Assembly: GCF_000174415.1 (NCBI RefSeq) | Contig: NZ_ACJM01000008.1 | Span: forward strand, 1-64,000 | Origin: Dethiobacter alkaliphilus AHT 1 | GTDB lineage: Bacteria > Bacillota > Dethiobacteria > Dethiobacterales > Dethiobacteraceae | DNA length: 64,000 nucleotides | Direction: 5' to 3' | Part shown: piece by piece, positions 25,975 to 34,179 of the stretch | How positions within the stretch are numbered: position 1 is the first letter of the stretch | Layout of the letters: every line of letters starts with the position of its first letter | The notes under the pieces: generated by a model | The model's input: only the letters and a program-made list of their open reading frames with translations | Database searches by the model: none | Told to the model about the DNA's origin: nothing | Translations under genes and position numbers: made by a program

Positions 25975-27750
25975 GTGGTATCTGATGAGGCAAGGGCTGT
26001 GTTGGAAAAAGTGTTTGGTTACCCGTCATTTAAAGACGGACAGGCACAGGTGGTGGAGAGCCTGCTTTCACAGCGGAACACACTGGCTGTGATGCCCACC
26101 GGTGCCGGCAAATCCATTTGTTACCAGCTGCCGTCGCTGCTTTTTGACGGTGTGACACTGGTGGTGTCACCCTTGATTGCTCTGATGAAAGATCAGGTGG
26201 ATGCTTTGGGTTCACTGGGTGTGCCGGCCACCTTTATTAACAGCTCACTAAAAGGCAGCGAAGTAAAACAACGAATGCTGGATGCGGCAGCAGGACGTTA
26301 TAAATTAATTTATGTGGCTCCGGAGAGGTTGGAGGCGGAGGACTTTCGCCAATTGGTGGATAAAATCCACGTTTCTTTTATTGCTGTGGATGAGGCTCAC
26401 TGCGTTTCACAGTGGGGACATGATTTTAGGCCCAGTTACCGCAAGATTGCCCCTTTTGTGCAAAGCTTGCCCCGGCATCCGCTGGTGGGCGCTTTTACCG
26501 CCACCGCTACCCCGGAGATTAAACAGGACATCGCCCGGCTGCTTTCCCTGCAGGATGCCAATACTTTTGTCACCGGCTTTAACCGGGATAATCTTTATTT
26601 TTCAGTTTTGCGGGGAGAAAACAAAAAGGAATTTATCCTGGATTATCTGGCGGCGCGGCCCAGCCAACCCGGCATTATTTATGCCGCCACCCGCAAGGAA
26701 GTGGATAACCTCTACGAAGCTCTGCAAAAAAACGGAGTGGCTTGCGGTCGTTATCACGCCGGGATGCGGGAAGCAGAGCGGGCCCAGAGCCAGGAGGCTT
26801 TTTTGCGGGATGATTTATTGGTGATGGTGGCCACCAATGCTTTTGGCATGGGGATTGATAAATCCAATGTGCGCTTTGTGGTGCATTACAACATGCCCAA
26901 AAACATGGAAGCCTACTACCAGGAAGCGGGCCGGGCCGGCCGCGACGGAGAACGGGGAGAGTGTATCCTGCTTTTTGGCCCCCAGGATATTCTTTTACAG
27001 AAATTCCTCATTGAGCAAAGCGTATATTCCCCCAAACGTAAATCCCACGAATTTGCCAAGCTGCAGGTGATGGCCGATTACTGCCATACCCCCCAGTGCC
27101 TGCGCACCTATATTCTCAATTATTTCGGGGAAGCGGATGCCCCCAAAGAGTGCAATAACTGCGTAAACTGCCTGGATGACCGTGAAGCGGTGGATATAAC
27201 CACACAGACCCAGATGGTACTCTCCTGCGTGGTGCGCATGAAGGAGCGCTACGGGACTGTGATGGTGGCGGAAGTGCTAAAGGGATCCAAGAACAAAAAA
27301 CTGAAATCCTTTGGTCTGGACCGACTGTCCACATACGGGTTAATGTCGGAGATGACCCTGCAGGAAATTAAGGACCTCATCGGTTTTCTCACTGCGGAAG
27401 GGTACCTGAGCCTCACTGAGGGGAAGTTCCCCCTTTTAAAACTGGGCTCCAGGGCTGCGGCGGTGCTACGCCAGGGAGAAACGGTGCGGCGCAAAGTCCA
27501 GCAAAAGCAGGAAGTTAAAAAGGACGACAACCTTTTTGCACAATTGCGCCGCCTGCGCAAAGAGATTGCCGACCGGGAAAACATTCCTCCCTATGTTGTG
27601 TTCTCCGACGCCACGCTGCGGGAAATGAGTGAGCGGCGCCCCGCCGACTCTCAGTCGTTATTACGAATTAACGGTGTGGGAGAGAAAAAACTGGAGAAGT
27701 ACGGAGCGCATTTTATCGACGCCATTCATACTTATCTACAAGAAAACTAA
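25975..27750 (+). CDS. recQ: ATP-dependent DNA helicase RecQ
   Basis: 3'-5' superfamily 2 helicase for recombination repair. Walker A MPTGAGKS is at residues 40-47; others are VSPLIALMKDQV, VDEAHCVSQWGHDFRP, FTATATPEI and, in domain 2, YYQEAGRAGRDGE. The Zn-binding cysteines read CLRTYILNYFG...CNNCVNC. A winged-helix RQC segment follows, then an HRDC domain at ~515-590 (LRRLRKEIADRENIPPYVVFSDATLREM). 591 aa is standard. Start GTG 25975 has GGAGGTG upstream. Confidence 0.96.
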   Translation: MVSDEARAVLEKVFGYPSFKDGQAQVVESLLSQRNTLAVMPTGAGKSICYQLPSLLFDGVTLVVSPLIALMKDQVDALGSLGVPATFINSSLKGSEVKQRMLDAAAGRYKLIYVAPERLEAEDFRQLVDKIHVSFIAVDEAHCVSQWGHDFRPSYRKIAPFVQSLPRHPLVGAFTATATPEIKQDIARLLSLQDANTFVTGFNRDNLYFSVLRGENKKEFILDYLAARPSQPGIIYAATRKEVDNLYEALQKNGVACGRYHAGMREAERAQSQEAFLRDDLLVMVATNAFGMGIDKSNVRFVVHYNMPKNMEAYYQEAGRAGRDGERGECILLFGPQDILLQKFLIEQSVYSPKRKSHEFAKLQVMADYCHTPQCLRTYILNYFGEADAPKECNNCVNCLDDREAVDITTQTQMVLSCVVRMKERYGTVMVAEVLKGSKNKKLKSFGLDRLSTYGLMSEMTLQEIKDLIGFLTAEGYLSLTEGKFPLLKLGSRAAAVLRQGETVRRKVQQKQEVKKDDNLFAQLRRLRKEIADRENIPPYVVFSDATLREMSERRPADSQSLLRINGVGEKKLEKYGAHFIDAIHTYLQEN

Positions 27751-27756
27751 GAATAA

Positions 27757-27797
27757 AACCCCCTCTATACCAATAGATATAGAGGGGGTTTTTTGGT
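27757..27797 (+). terminator. Rho-independent terminator of recQ
   Basis: AACCCCCTCTATA / TATAGAGGGGGTT perfect stem followed by TTTTTGG. Confidence 0.9.
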
Positions 27798-27911
27798 AAA
27801 TTTTAAAAATCTATGTCTAATTTGTTAAAAAATAATTATTATTAGCAGGAAATGGTAGAGCAGGCAGCGAAATTTCACAAACACAAGTCCCTTATTGTTA
27901 GGGGGGGTATA

Positions 27912-29948
27912 ATGATAAGTTATAAGGAAAATGGTGATAACCCCATAGGCAATACCCGGGAGACCGATCTGTCCTCACTGCTGCAATGCGTGGGGGCAGT
28001 ATTAAAATATCCTCAGTTTAGGGATGCGGCACGGGAGATTTTTATCCAGTGTAAACAGTTGATTGGTGCCGGGCACGGTTATGTGGCGCTGTTATCAGAT
28101 TCCGATCACTCCACACATGAAGTGCTGTTTTTTGATGAACAGCGTTCCTTGTCTGAGAAGACCGCACCATTGGTGCTGCGGCTAAAAAGCCTGGCTGCGC
28201 ACATCTATCAGACCGGTACTGTTTATTCCGACAACAACTTCCTGGAAAGTGAATGGGCGAACTTGTTGCCAAAAGACCACCTGCCCATCGAAAATATTCT
28301 TCTTATTCCCATCCGGTCAAACGAAAAAGTGGCGGGCCTGTTGGCTTTTGCCAATAAACCAGGCGGTTTTACCGAATATGATGTGCAGTTGGGCACTTAT
28401 TTTGGTGAATTTGCTTCCATTGCGTTGCACAACAAAAGAAGCAGTGAACAGTTAAAAGAAAGCGAGGAGAGATACCGGCGCCTGATAGAGATTATTCCCG
28501 ATGCCATTATTATTAGTGCAGAAGACAAAATAGTATTTGCCAATGCGGCGGCTGCCAGAATTTTTGGTGCCGGTTCTGCGGAGGCCCTCATCGGGAGCAG
28601 TTCCGTTGGTTTTGTTCAGCACCAGAGTCGCCAGGATGTACAAAAAGGTTTAGTGGATATGCACAGCAGAAATGAAGCAACGCCGCCCAGTGAACTGCAA
28701 TGCATGACGGTGGATGGAGCTGAGGTGGATGTGGAAGTGGTGGCAACACCCCTGGTTTTTCAGGGGGCTCCGGCAGAGTTGGTGGTGCTGCGCGATATCA
28801 GTTTGCGCAAGAGGATGGAAGAAGATGTCCTGCAGGCTACTAAGCTGGAAGCCGTCAGCGTGTTGGCCGGAGGGGTGGCACACGACTTTAATAATCTGCT
28901 GACTGTTGTGTTGGGCAACCTGTCCATCGCTAAAATGTATGCCGCCAAAGACACGCAAATCTTGCATAAATTAAAAGAAATTGAAAATGCGGCTCAGCAG
29001 ACCAAGGAACTGACCCGCCAACTGCTCACCTTGTCCAAGGGCGCTGCTTTGAGCAAAAAAGTGGTTTCCCTGGAGGATTTCCTGCAGGAAACGGCTTCCT
29101 TTGTGGTGCGGGGAACCAATGTAAATGTCAGTTTTTCCTTTGCAGATGATTTGCCCCCGGTGGACATTGATGCGGGCCAGTTTAGCCAGGTGATGAATAA
29201 CCTGCTTATTAATGCCATTCAGGCTATGCCGGAGGGCGGAACAATCCGGATTTGCGCTGAAACTCTTAACATCATACATAACGGGCTTTTATTTATGTTA
29301 GAGCCGGGCAGGTACATAAAAATTTCAGTGAGCGATGAGGGGGGCGGTATTGCCCCGGAGGATTTAAGCAAAATCTTTGAACCCTTCTTTACCACCAAAG
29401 AGGAAGGCACCGGACTGGGGTTAGTCACATCTTACAATATTGTCCGGCAGCATGGTGGCCATTTGGCAGTGGAGTCAGAGGTCGGTGCCGGTACCACTTT
29501 TAATATTTATCTGCCTGTTTCCAGTGGCGCTATTGAACAACGAAGCAGTCCTGACTGTATTTGTACCGGTCACGGTAAGGTTCTTCTCATGGATGATGAG
29601 GAAAACGTCAGGAAAATGGCGGGGGAGATGCTAAAACTATTAGGGTATGTGGTGGATTTTGTGGCCGACGGAGAAGAGGCGGTGGTGCGCTATCTGGAGG
29701 AATGGTCTAAGGGACGAAAGTATGATTTGGTGATTCTGGATAAAACGGTGCGCGGTGGCATCGGCGGGCAGCAGGCCATAGAAAAACTACGGGATATTGA
29801 TCCGGCGGTAAAAGCTGTTATCTCCAGTGGATATGCCACTTCGGATTTGCTCACAGACCACAAGAAGTACGGCTTTAAGGAGTGTATTTCCAAGCCATAT
29901 AAAATTGAAGAGTTGAGCAGTGTGTTGCAAAAAGTCCTGGAACAATAA
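27912..29948 (+). CDS. Hybrid sensor histidine kinase, GAF-PAS-HisKA-HATPase-REC
   Basis: Cytoplasmic hybrid kinase of ~678 aa with no membrane segment. A GAF-like domain (~20-180) is followed by PAS (RLIEIIPDAIIISAEDKIVFANAAAARIFG), a histidine-kinase core with His324 in GGVAHDFNNLLTVVLGN, N-box NNLLINAIQAMPEGG, and G-boxes DEGGGI and GTGLGL. The C-terminal receiver has its acceptor Asp at ~610 (YDLVILDKTV) and KPY lysine. The H-D-F-N-N phosphoacceptor box is the type often seen in hybrid kinases without a cognate regulator. ATG 27912 follows TAGGGGGGGTATA; an in-frame ATG at 27852 lacks a site. The signal is unknown. Confidence 0.9.
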   Translation: MISYKENGDNPIGNTRETDLSSLLQCVGAVLKYPQFRDAAREIFIQCKQLIGAGHGYVALLSDSDHSTHEVLFFDEQRSLSEKTAPLVLRLKSLAAHIYQTGTVYSDNNFLESEWANLLPKDHLPIENILLIPIRSNEKVAGLLAFANKPGGFTEYDVQLGTYFGEFASIALHNKRSSEQLKESEERYRRLIEIIPDAIIISAEDKIVFANAAAARIFGAGSAEALIGSSSVGFVQHQSRQDVQKGLVDMHSRNEATPPSELQCMTVDGAEVDVEVVATPLVFQGAPAELVVLRDISLRKRMEEDVLQATKLEAVSVLAGGVAHDFNNLLTVVLGNLSIAKMYAAKDTQILHKLKEIENAAQQTKELTRQLLTLSKGAALSKKVVSLEDFLQETASFVVRGTNVNVSFSFADDLPPVDIDAGQFSQVMNNLLINAIQAMPEGGTIRICAETLNIIHNGLLFMLEPGRYIKISVSDEGGGIAPEDLSKIFEPFFTTKEEGTGLGLVTSYNIVRQHGGHLAVESEVGAGTTFNIYLPVSSGAIEQRSSPDCICTGHGKVLLMDDEENVRKMAGEMLKLLGYVVDFVADGEEAVVRYLEEWSKGRKYDLVILDKTVRGGIGGQQAIEKLRDIDPAVKAVISSGYATSDLLTDHKKYGFKECISKPYKIEELSSVLQKVLEQ

Positions 29949-29977
29949 AAAGGAAGCGGTGGCCGCTTCCTTTTTAT
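29949..29977. terminator. Bidirectional terminator
   Basis: AAAGGAAGCGG-tgg-CCGCTTCCTTT with A-run before and T-run after, between the convergent kinase and amino-acid transporter genes. Confidence 0.88.
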
Positions 29978-29978
29978 T

Positions 29979-30707
29979 TTATAATATTCTGCTTAAGAAG
30001 GCCTGGGTTCTTTCGTTTTGTGGATCACCAAAGATTTGCTCTGGAGAGCCTTCTTCCACAATCTGGCCTTCATCCATATAGACAACCCGGTCGGCCACTT
30101 CGCGGGCAAAGCCCATTTCATGGGTTACCACCATCATGGTCATCCCTTCGGCGGCCAATTCCTGAATAACCGCCAGAACTTCACCCACCAGCTCCGGATC
30201 CAGGGCTGAGGTGGGTTCGTCAAAGAGCATAATTTTGGGGCGCATGGCCAAAGCGCGGGCAATGGCCACCCGCTGTTTCTGTCCGCCGGAGAGCATGGCA
30301 GGGTAGACATCAGCCTTGTCGGAGAGGCCCACCTTTTCCAAAAGCTCTTCTCCCGTCTTTATAGCTTCGCGGCGGGGCACTTTTTTTACCTGGGTCAGCC
30401 CTTCAATGACATTATCCATTACCGTTTTATGAGGAAACAGATTAAAGTGCTGAAACACCATGCCCACTTCCTGACGGATGCCGGGCAAGCGCTTGATATC
30501 TTTTTTAGGATTTACTACTTTCCCATCTATGGCTATTGTGCCCTCTTCGGCAATTTCCAGGAAGTTGACACAGCGCAGCAGGGTACTTTTCCCGGAACCG
30601 CTGGCACCAATCAGTACCACAACTTCACTGTCGGCCACATCCATGTTAATTCCTTTGAGGACGTGCAGTTCACCAAACCATTTATGCAGTTCTTCAATTT
30701 TAATCAT
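29979..30707 (-). CDS. Polar amino acid ABC transporter ATP-binding protein
   Basis: ATPase of a PAAT-type importer (GlnQ/HisP class). It begins [20 protein letters not shown], with Walker [14 protein letters not shown]-loop [14 protein letters not shown], signature [16 protein letters not shown], Walker [14 protein letters not shown] and HEMGFARE. 242 aa is typical. It is the last gene of a three-gene operon (binding protein, permease, ATPase), 11 nt after the permease gene and ahead of a bidirectional terminator. The binding protein sets the substrate and is not diagnostic here. Confidence 0.95.
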   Translation of the reverse strand: MIKIEELHKWFGELHVLKGINMDVADSEVVVLIGASGSGKSTLLRCVNFLEIAEEGTIAIDGKVVNPKKDIKRLPGIRQEVGMVFQHFNLFPHKTVMDNVIEGLTQVKKVPRREAIKTGEELLEKVGLSDKADVYPAMLSGGQKQRVAIARALAMRPKIMLFDEPTSALDPELVGEVLAVIQELAAEGMTMMVVTHEMGFAREVADRVVYMDEGQIVEEGSPEQIFGDPQNERTQAFLSRIL

Positions 30708-30718
30708 TGTCGTCCCCC

Positions 30719-31396
30719 CTATGCCCTGTACTCGCTGACGCGTAGCCGCTCTTCCACATGATTGACAACAACAGTCAGAACGGAGGTCATGATCAGGTAG
30801 TAGATTCCCGCAATAACCAGCATCTCCATATACAGGAAGTTTGAAGATCCAAATTGTCTGGCCCGCGACAGTAGCTCAGGCACAGCAATTACACTGGCCA
30901 GTGAAGAGTCCTTGAGGGCAATGATGAACTGGTTGCCCAGGGGAGGAACAGCCCTTTTAAAAGCCTGGGGAAGAATAATGCGCTTCATAGCCTGCCAGGA
31001 CGTCATTCCCAGAGACATGGCCGCCTCTCGCTGGCCGCGGTCAATGGACTGGATTGCGCCGCGGAAAATCTCAGCCAGGTAGGCAGCGTTGTGGATACCA
31101 AGGGCAATAACTGCTGCAGGATAGCGCTCGATGCGCATAATTGGCGCCATACCGTTATAGATTATCAACAGCTGCAATAGCAGCGGGGTGCCGCGAATAG
31201 CCCAAATGTAGGCTTTGGCCGGGGCATTTAAGATTTTAATGGGAGAAATGCGCATTAAGGCAATGACAAGGCCAAGAATAAGCCCCAGCACAATTCCCAA
31301 GGTGGTAATCTGCATAGTCATCCATGCCGCAAAAATAAACCGGGAAAAAAACTGTGGGATAACAGAAAAATTATACGGAAAATAAATTTCAAACAT
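30719..31396 (-). CDS. Polar amino acid ABC transporter permease
   Basis: Inner-membrane permease of the His/Glu/Gln/Arg type, 225 aa, with about five helices. It has the family segment [23 protein letters not shown] and the EAA loop [18 protein letters not shown], followed by [17 protein letters not shown] and [11 protein letters not shown] single permease gene implies a homodimeric channel. A stem-loop separates it from the binding-protein gene, which would lower permease expression relative to the binding protein. Confidence 0.94.
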   Translation of the reverse strand: MFEIYFPYNFSVIPQFFSRFIFAAWMTMQITTLGIVLGLILGLVIALMRISPIKILNAPAKAYIWAIRGTPLLLQLLIIYNGMAPIMRIERYPAAVIALGIHNAAYLAEIFRGAIQSIDRGQREAAMSLGMTSWQAMKRIILPQAFKRAVPPLGNQFIIALKDSSLASVIAVPELLSRARQFGSSNFLYMEMLVIAGIYYLIMTSVLTVVVNHVEERLRVSEYRA

Positions 31397-31424
31397 TTGG
31401 AGCCATCTCCCTTATATGAGCAAT

Positions 31425-31459
31425 AAAAAAGGCACGGCACCAGGGGCCGTGCCTTTTTG
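31425..31459 (-). terminator. Attenuating hairpin between binding-protein and permease genes
   Basis: AAAAAGGCACGGC / GCCGTGCCTTTTT, symmetric, so it can act on either strand. On the minus strand it lies just after the binding-protein stop and ends in TTTTTTATTG, giving partial termination before the permease and ATPase genes. Confidence 0.8.
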
Positions 31460-31466
31460 CTTTTGC

Positions 31467-32330
31467 TTATTGATCTACTGTGATGTCTTCTCCGAGCCAT
31501 TCTTCGCTGATTGCTCTCAGCGTGCCGTCGGCGTGCATTTCTTCCAGGATTTCATTGAGTTCTGCCAAAAGCTCCTCATCATCTTGGCGTAAGGCCAGAG
31601 CCATTTGCTCCAGGCGCAACAGGTCGCCTGCCATGGTCAGCTGATCGCCGCCCTGCATTCCATCGATGTTAACAATGGCCACAACCCGGTCTGTAATGAC
31701 TCCGTCGATACGACCGTTAATCAGTTCCATCAGGGTCTGGTTGTCATCTTCGTAGTAGCTTACAGTGGCTCCTAACTCTTCAGCGTCATCAGCGAAGGTG
31801 GTACCGGTGGCAACGCCGATGGTCAGCCCATCCATTTCACTGGGGTCGGTGATGCCGGAATCTTCGCGGACAACAAGCTGTGCTCCGGAGTAGTAGTAAG
31901 GAATGGTAAAGCTAACAACTTCCAGGCGCTCATCGGTGATGGCCATGCTGCCCAGTACTGCGTCGTAGCGGCCGGCACGCAAGCCTTCAATGATACCGTC
32001 CCAGGCGGTGTCGCCGTAGTTCAGTTCAACGCCCAGGCGTTCGGCAATGGCTGCGCCGGTATCTACGTCAAAACCAACGATTTCGCCGTCTTCATCAAAA
32101 TAGTTGAAGGGACGATAGCCGCCGCTGCCAACAACATGGAATTCACCGGCATCCAAAACACGCTGCAGGCTGCCGTCGCCTACGGCTTCGCCGTTATCAT
32201 TACCGTTATTGTTGTTGTTGTTGTCGGGAGCCGGTTCATTGTTATCACCACAGCCCACCACTGCCAGGGCCAGAATGGAAACAGCAATAATTAAAAACAG
32301 TAAGTTTTTCTTTTTTAACAAGTTATTCAC
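31467..32330 (-). CDS. Polar amino acid ABC transporter substrate-binding lipoprotein
   Basis: Lipoprotein of 287 aa. A basic N-terminus (MNNLLKKKN) leads into a hydrophobic helix and lipobox AVVGC, then an Asn-rich linker with two short Asn runs. The SBP_bac_3 domain starts at RVLDAGEFHVVGSGGYRPFNYF; GFDVDTGAAIAERLG and YDAVLGSMAITDERLEVVSFTIPYYYSGAQLVV are family marks. The mature part is strongly acidic, as in halo- or alkaliphiles. GTG start with AGAGGAGAG upstream. A ~300-nt structured RNA unit lies upstream on the same strand. Confidence 0.94.
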   Translation of the reverse strand: MNNLLKKKNLLFLIIAVSILALAVVGCGDNNEPAPDNNNNNNGNDNGEAVGDGSLQRVLDAGEFHVVGSGGYRPFNYFDEDGEIVGFDVDTGAAIAERLGVELNYGDTAWDGIIEGLRAGRYDAVLGSMAITDERLEVVSFTIPYYYSGAQLVVREDSGITDPSEMDGLTIGVATGTTFADDAEELGATVSYYEDDNQTLMELINGRIDGVITDRVVAIVNIDGMQGGDQLTMAGDLLRLEQMALALRQDDEELLAELNEILEEMHADGTLRAISEEWLGEDITVDQ

Positions 32331-32432
32331 TCTCCTCTTAATTGTTTAACCCCTTTTTCTGTCACTTAAGTAGACACCAGCTAGAATCTTACTCTAAAAA
32401 ACAATCACCTCCCGAATTACAAATGGGAAAAT

Positions 32433-32491
32433 AAAAAACCTGAGCATTCCAGTCTCTTCACGTATGAAGAAGAGACTAGAGTGCCCAGGTT
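32433..32491 (-). terminator. Strong terminator hairpin of the structured RNA
   Basis: On the minus strand CCTG-g-GC ... AGTCTCTTC pairs with GAAGAGACT ... GC-t-CAGG, followed by TTTTTTATTTT. It ends the RNA unit that starts near 32744, about 110 nt upstream of the amino-acid-binding-protein gene. Confidence 0.85.
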
Positions 32492-32744
32492 TCGCCTTTC
32501 GACTCACCTTAAACCACATCTTCAGATGTAGCCTACTGCTGGCCCAACAGGGAACCAGCCAGGAACCCCTTTCCTCCCCACCGGTTTTTCCCCAATCCGG
32601 TTTCAGTGTTTTATTGGAGCTCGACTGCGGCCTGTCTACCCAACAAACCTTTGTTGTTAGGTAGACATGCTGCAGCTCACATCCCACTTACTACCGGCAG
32701 GTACTTCACCCCAGGTGTTAAGGTGCTAAAATTACAAAAAAGAT
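32492..32744 (-). ncRNA. Structured noncoding RNA, ~300 nt with its terminator; candidate raiA-motif RNA
   Basis: The 565-nt gap 32331-32895 has no convincing protein gene but holds an RNA unit. On the minus strand it runs from a clear promoter (32751-32779) to the terminator above. It contains a 13-bp-class hairpin (GTCTACCTAACAA / TTTGTTGGGTAGAC, ~32625-32660) flanked by GAGCTGC/GCAG..AGCTC pairing, an ACCGG/CCGGT stem, and GTAGTAAGTGGGATGTGAGC. That last string and the size recall the raiA motif RNA of Firmicutes, from memory only. Alternatives are another ncRNA class or a regulatory leader of the downstream transporter. I see no tmRNA, RNase P, 6S or SRP hallmark. Confidence 0.55.
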
Positions 32745-32750
32745 ATGTTA

Positions 32751-32779
32751 ATTATATCATAAGTATTTGAGCAAATCAA
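32751..32779 (-). promoter_or_regulatory. sigma-A-type promoter of the structured RNA
   Basis: On the minus strand TTGATT (32779-32774), 17-nt spacer, TATAAT (32756-32751). Predicted start ~32744. Confidence 0.75.
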
Positions 32780-32895
32780 TTAATATGCCCTGTTTATCAT
32801 GTCCGTATACAGGCACCGTGGTGGGCAGTTTCTGTTTTTCTGCATAAGATGTACTACCGACTTCTCTGTTTTAACAGTTGTTTGGGGGGACAGAT

Positions 32896-33066
32896 ATGCC
32901 GGAAAAACAGTACGTGTGCTCGCGGTGTGGGTATAAGTTTGACACGCCGTATCCTTCGGACAGAAAAGTTCGCTGCACGCGCTGCGGAAGTTATGCTGTG
33001 GCAGAGAGCCGGAGCGCAAAACAGAATCCCAACGGCCCGGCCAACACAGGAGTTTTTTTGCCTTAA
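32896..33066 (+). CDS. Small zinc-ribbon protein
   Basis: A 56-aa protein with two CxxC knuckles (CSRCGY and CTRCGS, 17 residues apart) typical of a zinc ribbon, then a Ser/Asn/Pro-rich tail ending GVFLP. ATG 32896 follows TTTGGGGGGACAG; the upstream in-frame codon at 32878 has no site. It is divergent from the structured RNA. Such small ribbons (FmdB-like and others) are often of unknown function, possibly nucleic-acid binding. Confidence 0.75.
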   Translation: MPEKQYVCSRCGYKFDTPYPSDRKVRCTRCGSYAVAESRSAKQNPNGPANTGVFLP

Positions 33067-33207
33067 TCCGCATCCGGCGGATTATTTTGTACAACTTTCT
33101 TGTGCCTTTTCGAACAAGGTGTGTCCAAAGTTTACAAAAGTATGAACTTCTTTTAAAGTGGACGGAAACGGCAGGAAAAAAAATTGCCGTCGGCGAATTT
33201 TTATATA

Positions 33208-33272
33208 CGTGAGAAGACTGATTCTCGCACAGTTGGGTAAAATATTGCCAACTGTGGAAACGCGGCCTCACG
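33208..33272 (+). promoter_or_regulatory. Folded leader with competing helices upstream of 33297
   Basis: CGTGAG (33208-33213) pairs with CTCACG (33267-33272), enclosing a perfect 9-bp hairpin CACAGTTGG/CCAACTGTG (33228-33256). The same GAG can instead form GAGAA/TTCTC (33211-33226). The two pairings exclude each other, as in riboswitch or attenuator leaders. The ribosome site AAAGGAGGG follows at ~33281. I recognise no known riboswitch class. Confidence 0.45.
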
Positions 33273-33296
33273 ACAATCTTAAAGGAGGGCTCAAAA

Positions 33297-33629
33297 ATGT
33301 CGAGTTTTTACTATGACGAAGAGTTGGCGTTGGTGTACAAGATTGGCCCGGTTGTCGCATCTGTTGTGGAGAATGAGGAGCAAGGTGTTAGTTCTGGAAT
33401 ATTGGTCCATACCAATGTGAAGGTGACAAATTTCAGACGGGAGAAAATCAGACGGACGCTATCGGAAATATATCCGGCAAATAAGTATGATATTGATTCC
33501 GCAAAGCAGGAATTTGAGAATAAGGTTTTAGCTAAACTTTTGGGCAAAGCTACTTCCATAAGCCAAGATGAGTATGACCGTATTAAAAAGCGGGTAGAGC
33601 CGCAGGTTCCTTCTGCCTGCTCCTCTTAG
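33297..33629 (+). CDS. Hypothetical protein, 110 aa
   Basis: I do not recognise this small soluble protein. It reads MSSFYYDEELALVYKIGPVV, then a mixed strand region with TNVKVTNFRREKIRRTL, and a helical basic C-terminus ending KKRVEPQVPSACSS. An excellent AAAGGAGGG site lies 8 nt before the ATG, and a folded leader precedes it, so it is probably expressed and perhaps regulated at the RNA level. No neighbour on the same strand is close enough to be in an operon. Confidence 0.65.
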   Translation: MSSFYYDEELALVYKIGPVVASVVENEEQGVSSGILVHTNVKVTNFRREKIRRTLSEIYPANKYDIDSAKQEFENKVLAKLLGKATSISQDEYDRIKKRVEPQVPSACSS

Positions 33630-33633
33630 GGTA

Positions 33634-33662
33634 TTGCCTGACTGAAAGTAATCTTATATAAT
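33634..33662 (+). promoter_or_regulatory. sigma-A-type promoter for a short transcript
   Basis: TTGCCT (33634-33639), 17-nt spacer, TATAAT (33657-33662). The hexamers are the same as those of the recQ promoter. A terminator follows ~115 nt later. Confidence 0.7.
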
Positions 33663-33692
33663 GAAAGAGAGATCTGAGGGCAGGGGTTTGCC

Positions 33693-33794
33693 GTGTCCGA
33701 GGATAATGATGATTTTGCCTGCTACCAAGGGGTTTTCCCTGAGGAGAAGGGGGTTAAATTAATGATGCATACAAAAGCCTGTGATGAACCTTAA
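33693..33794 (+). CDS. Short ORF, 33 codons, in a promoter-terminator unit
   Basis: GTG 33693 opens a frame for an acidic 33-residue peptide (SEDNDDFACYQGVFPEEKG ... HTKACDEP) with two cysteines. It ends inside the 5' arm of the terminator. Upstream GGGCAGGGG is only a fair ribosome site. The promoter and terminator around it argue that the region is transcribed as ~150 nt; whether the product is peptide or RNA is open. Confidence 0.35.
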   Translation: MSEDNDDFACYQGVFPEEKGVKLMMHTKACDEP

Positions 33795-33820
33795 CTGAGG
33801 TTTATTTGCAGGCTTTTTTT
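33773..33820 (+). terminator. Rho-independent terminator
   Basis: AAAGCCTG ... CAGGCTTT with an inner AACCT/AGGTT stem, followed by TTTT; directly abuts repeat copy 2. Confidence 0.8.
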
Positions 33821-33893
33821 GTGCCGGCAGGAAATTATAACGCTTCGCAGTTGCGACGCTGCTAAGGAAACCGAATAAGCGTGCCTTTCTTAT
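33821..33893 (+). repeat. Dispersed structured repeat, copy 2
   Basis: Matches 5560-5660: GTGCC, GGCAGGAAATTATA, CGCTTCGC hairpin with GCGACGC, GCTGCTAAGG, AACC, GCGTGC-TTTCTTAT. The hairpin differs in sequence between copies but keeps pairing (GCTTCGC/GCGACGC has one mismatch here; GCTTCG/CGAAGC in copy 1). Here it precedes the hydrogenase-maturation operon by ~27 nt. Confidence 0.6.
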
Positions 33894-33919
33894 ACTGCGA
33901 TTTAAAGGGGTGGGAAAAA

Positions 33920-34168
33920 ATGGATAAAAGAATTGGTGTTATCGGTATTGTTATTGAGGACAGGGAGAATGCGGTGCGGCGGGTTAATGCTGTACTTAGC
34001 GAATACGCCCATGTTGTGGTGGGACGTATGGGCATTCCTTACCGCGAGCGTCAGGTGGCCGTTATTTCCCTGATTGTGGACGGAACCACCGATGAAATCG
34101 GGGCCATGACCGGTAAATTGGGAGCCATTGATGACGTGGCGGTAAAAACTGCACTGACCAAAAAATAA
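33920..34168 (+). CDS. TM1266-family iron-only hydrogenase system putative regulator
   Basis: An 82-aa ACT/NikR-C-like small protein: KRIGVIGIVIEDRENAVRRV, VVVGRMGIPYRERQVAVISLIVDG, EIGAMTGKLGAIDDVAVKTAL. Members of this family lie beside hydE/hydF/hydG in many anaerobes and are annotated as regulators of the [FeFe]-hydrogenase system; I know of no direct proof. ATG 33920 follows AAAGGGGTGGG; in-frame codons from 33881 lack a site. hydE starts 11 nt downstream, so it heads the maturation operon. Confidence 0.88.
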   Translation: MDKRIGVIGIVIEDRENAVRRVNAVLSEYAHVVVGRMGIPYRERQVAVISLIVDGTTDEIGAMTGKLGAIDDVAVKTALTKK

Positions 34169-34179
34169 AGGAGAGCATT

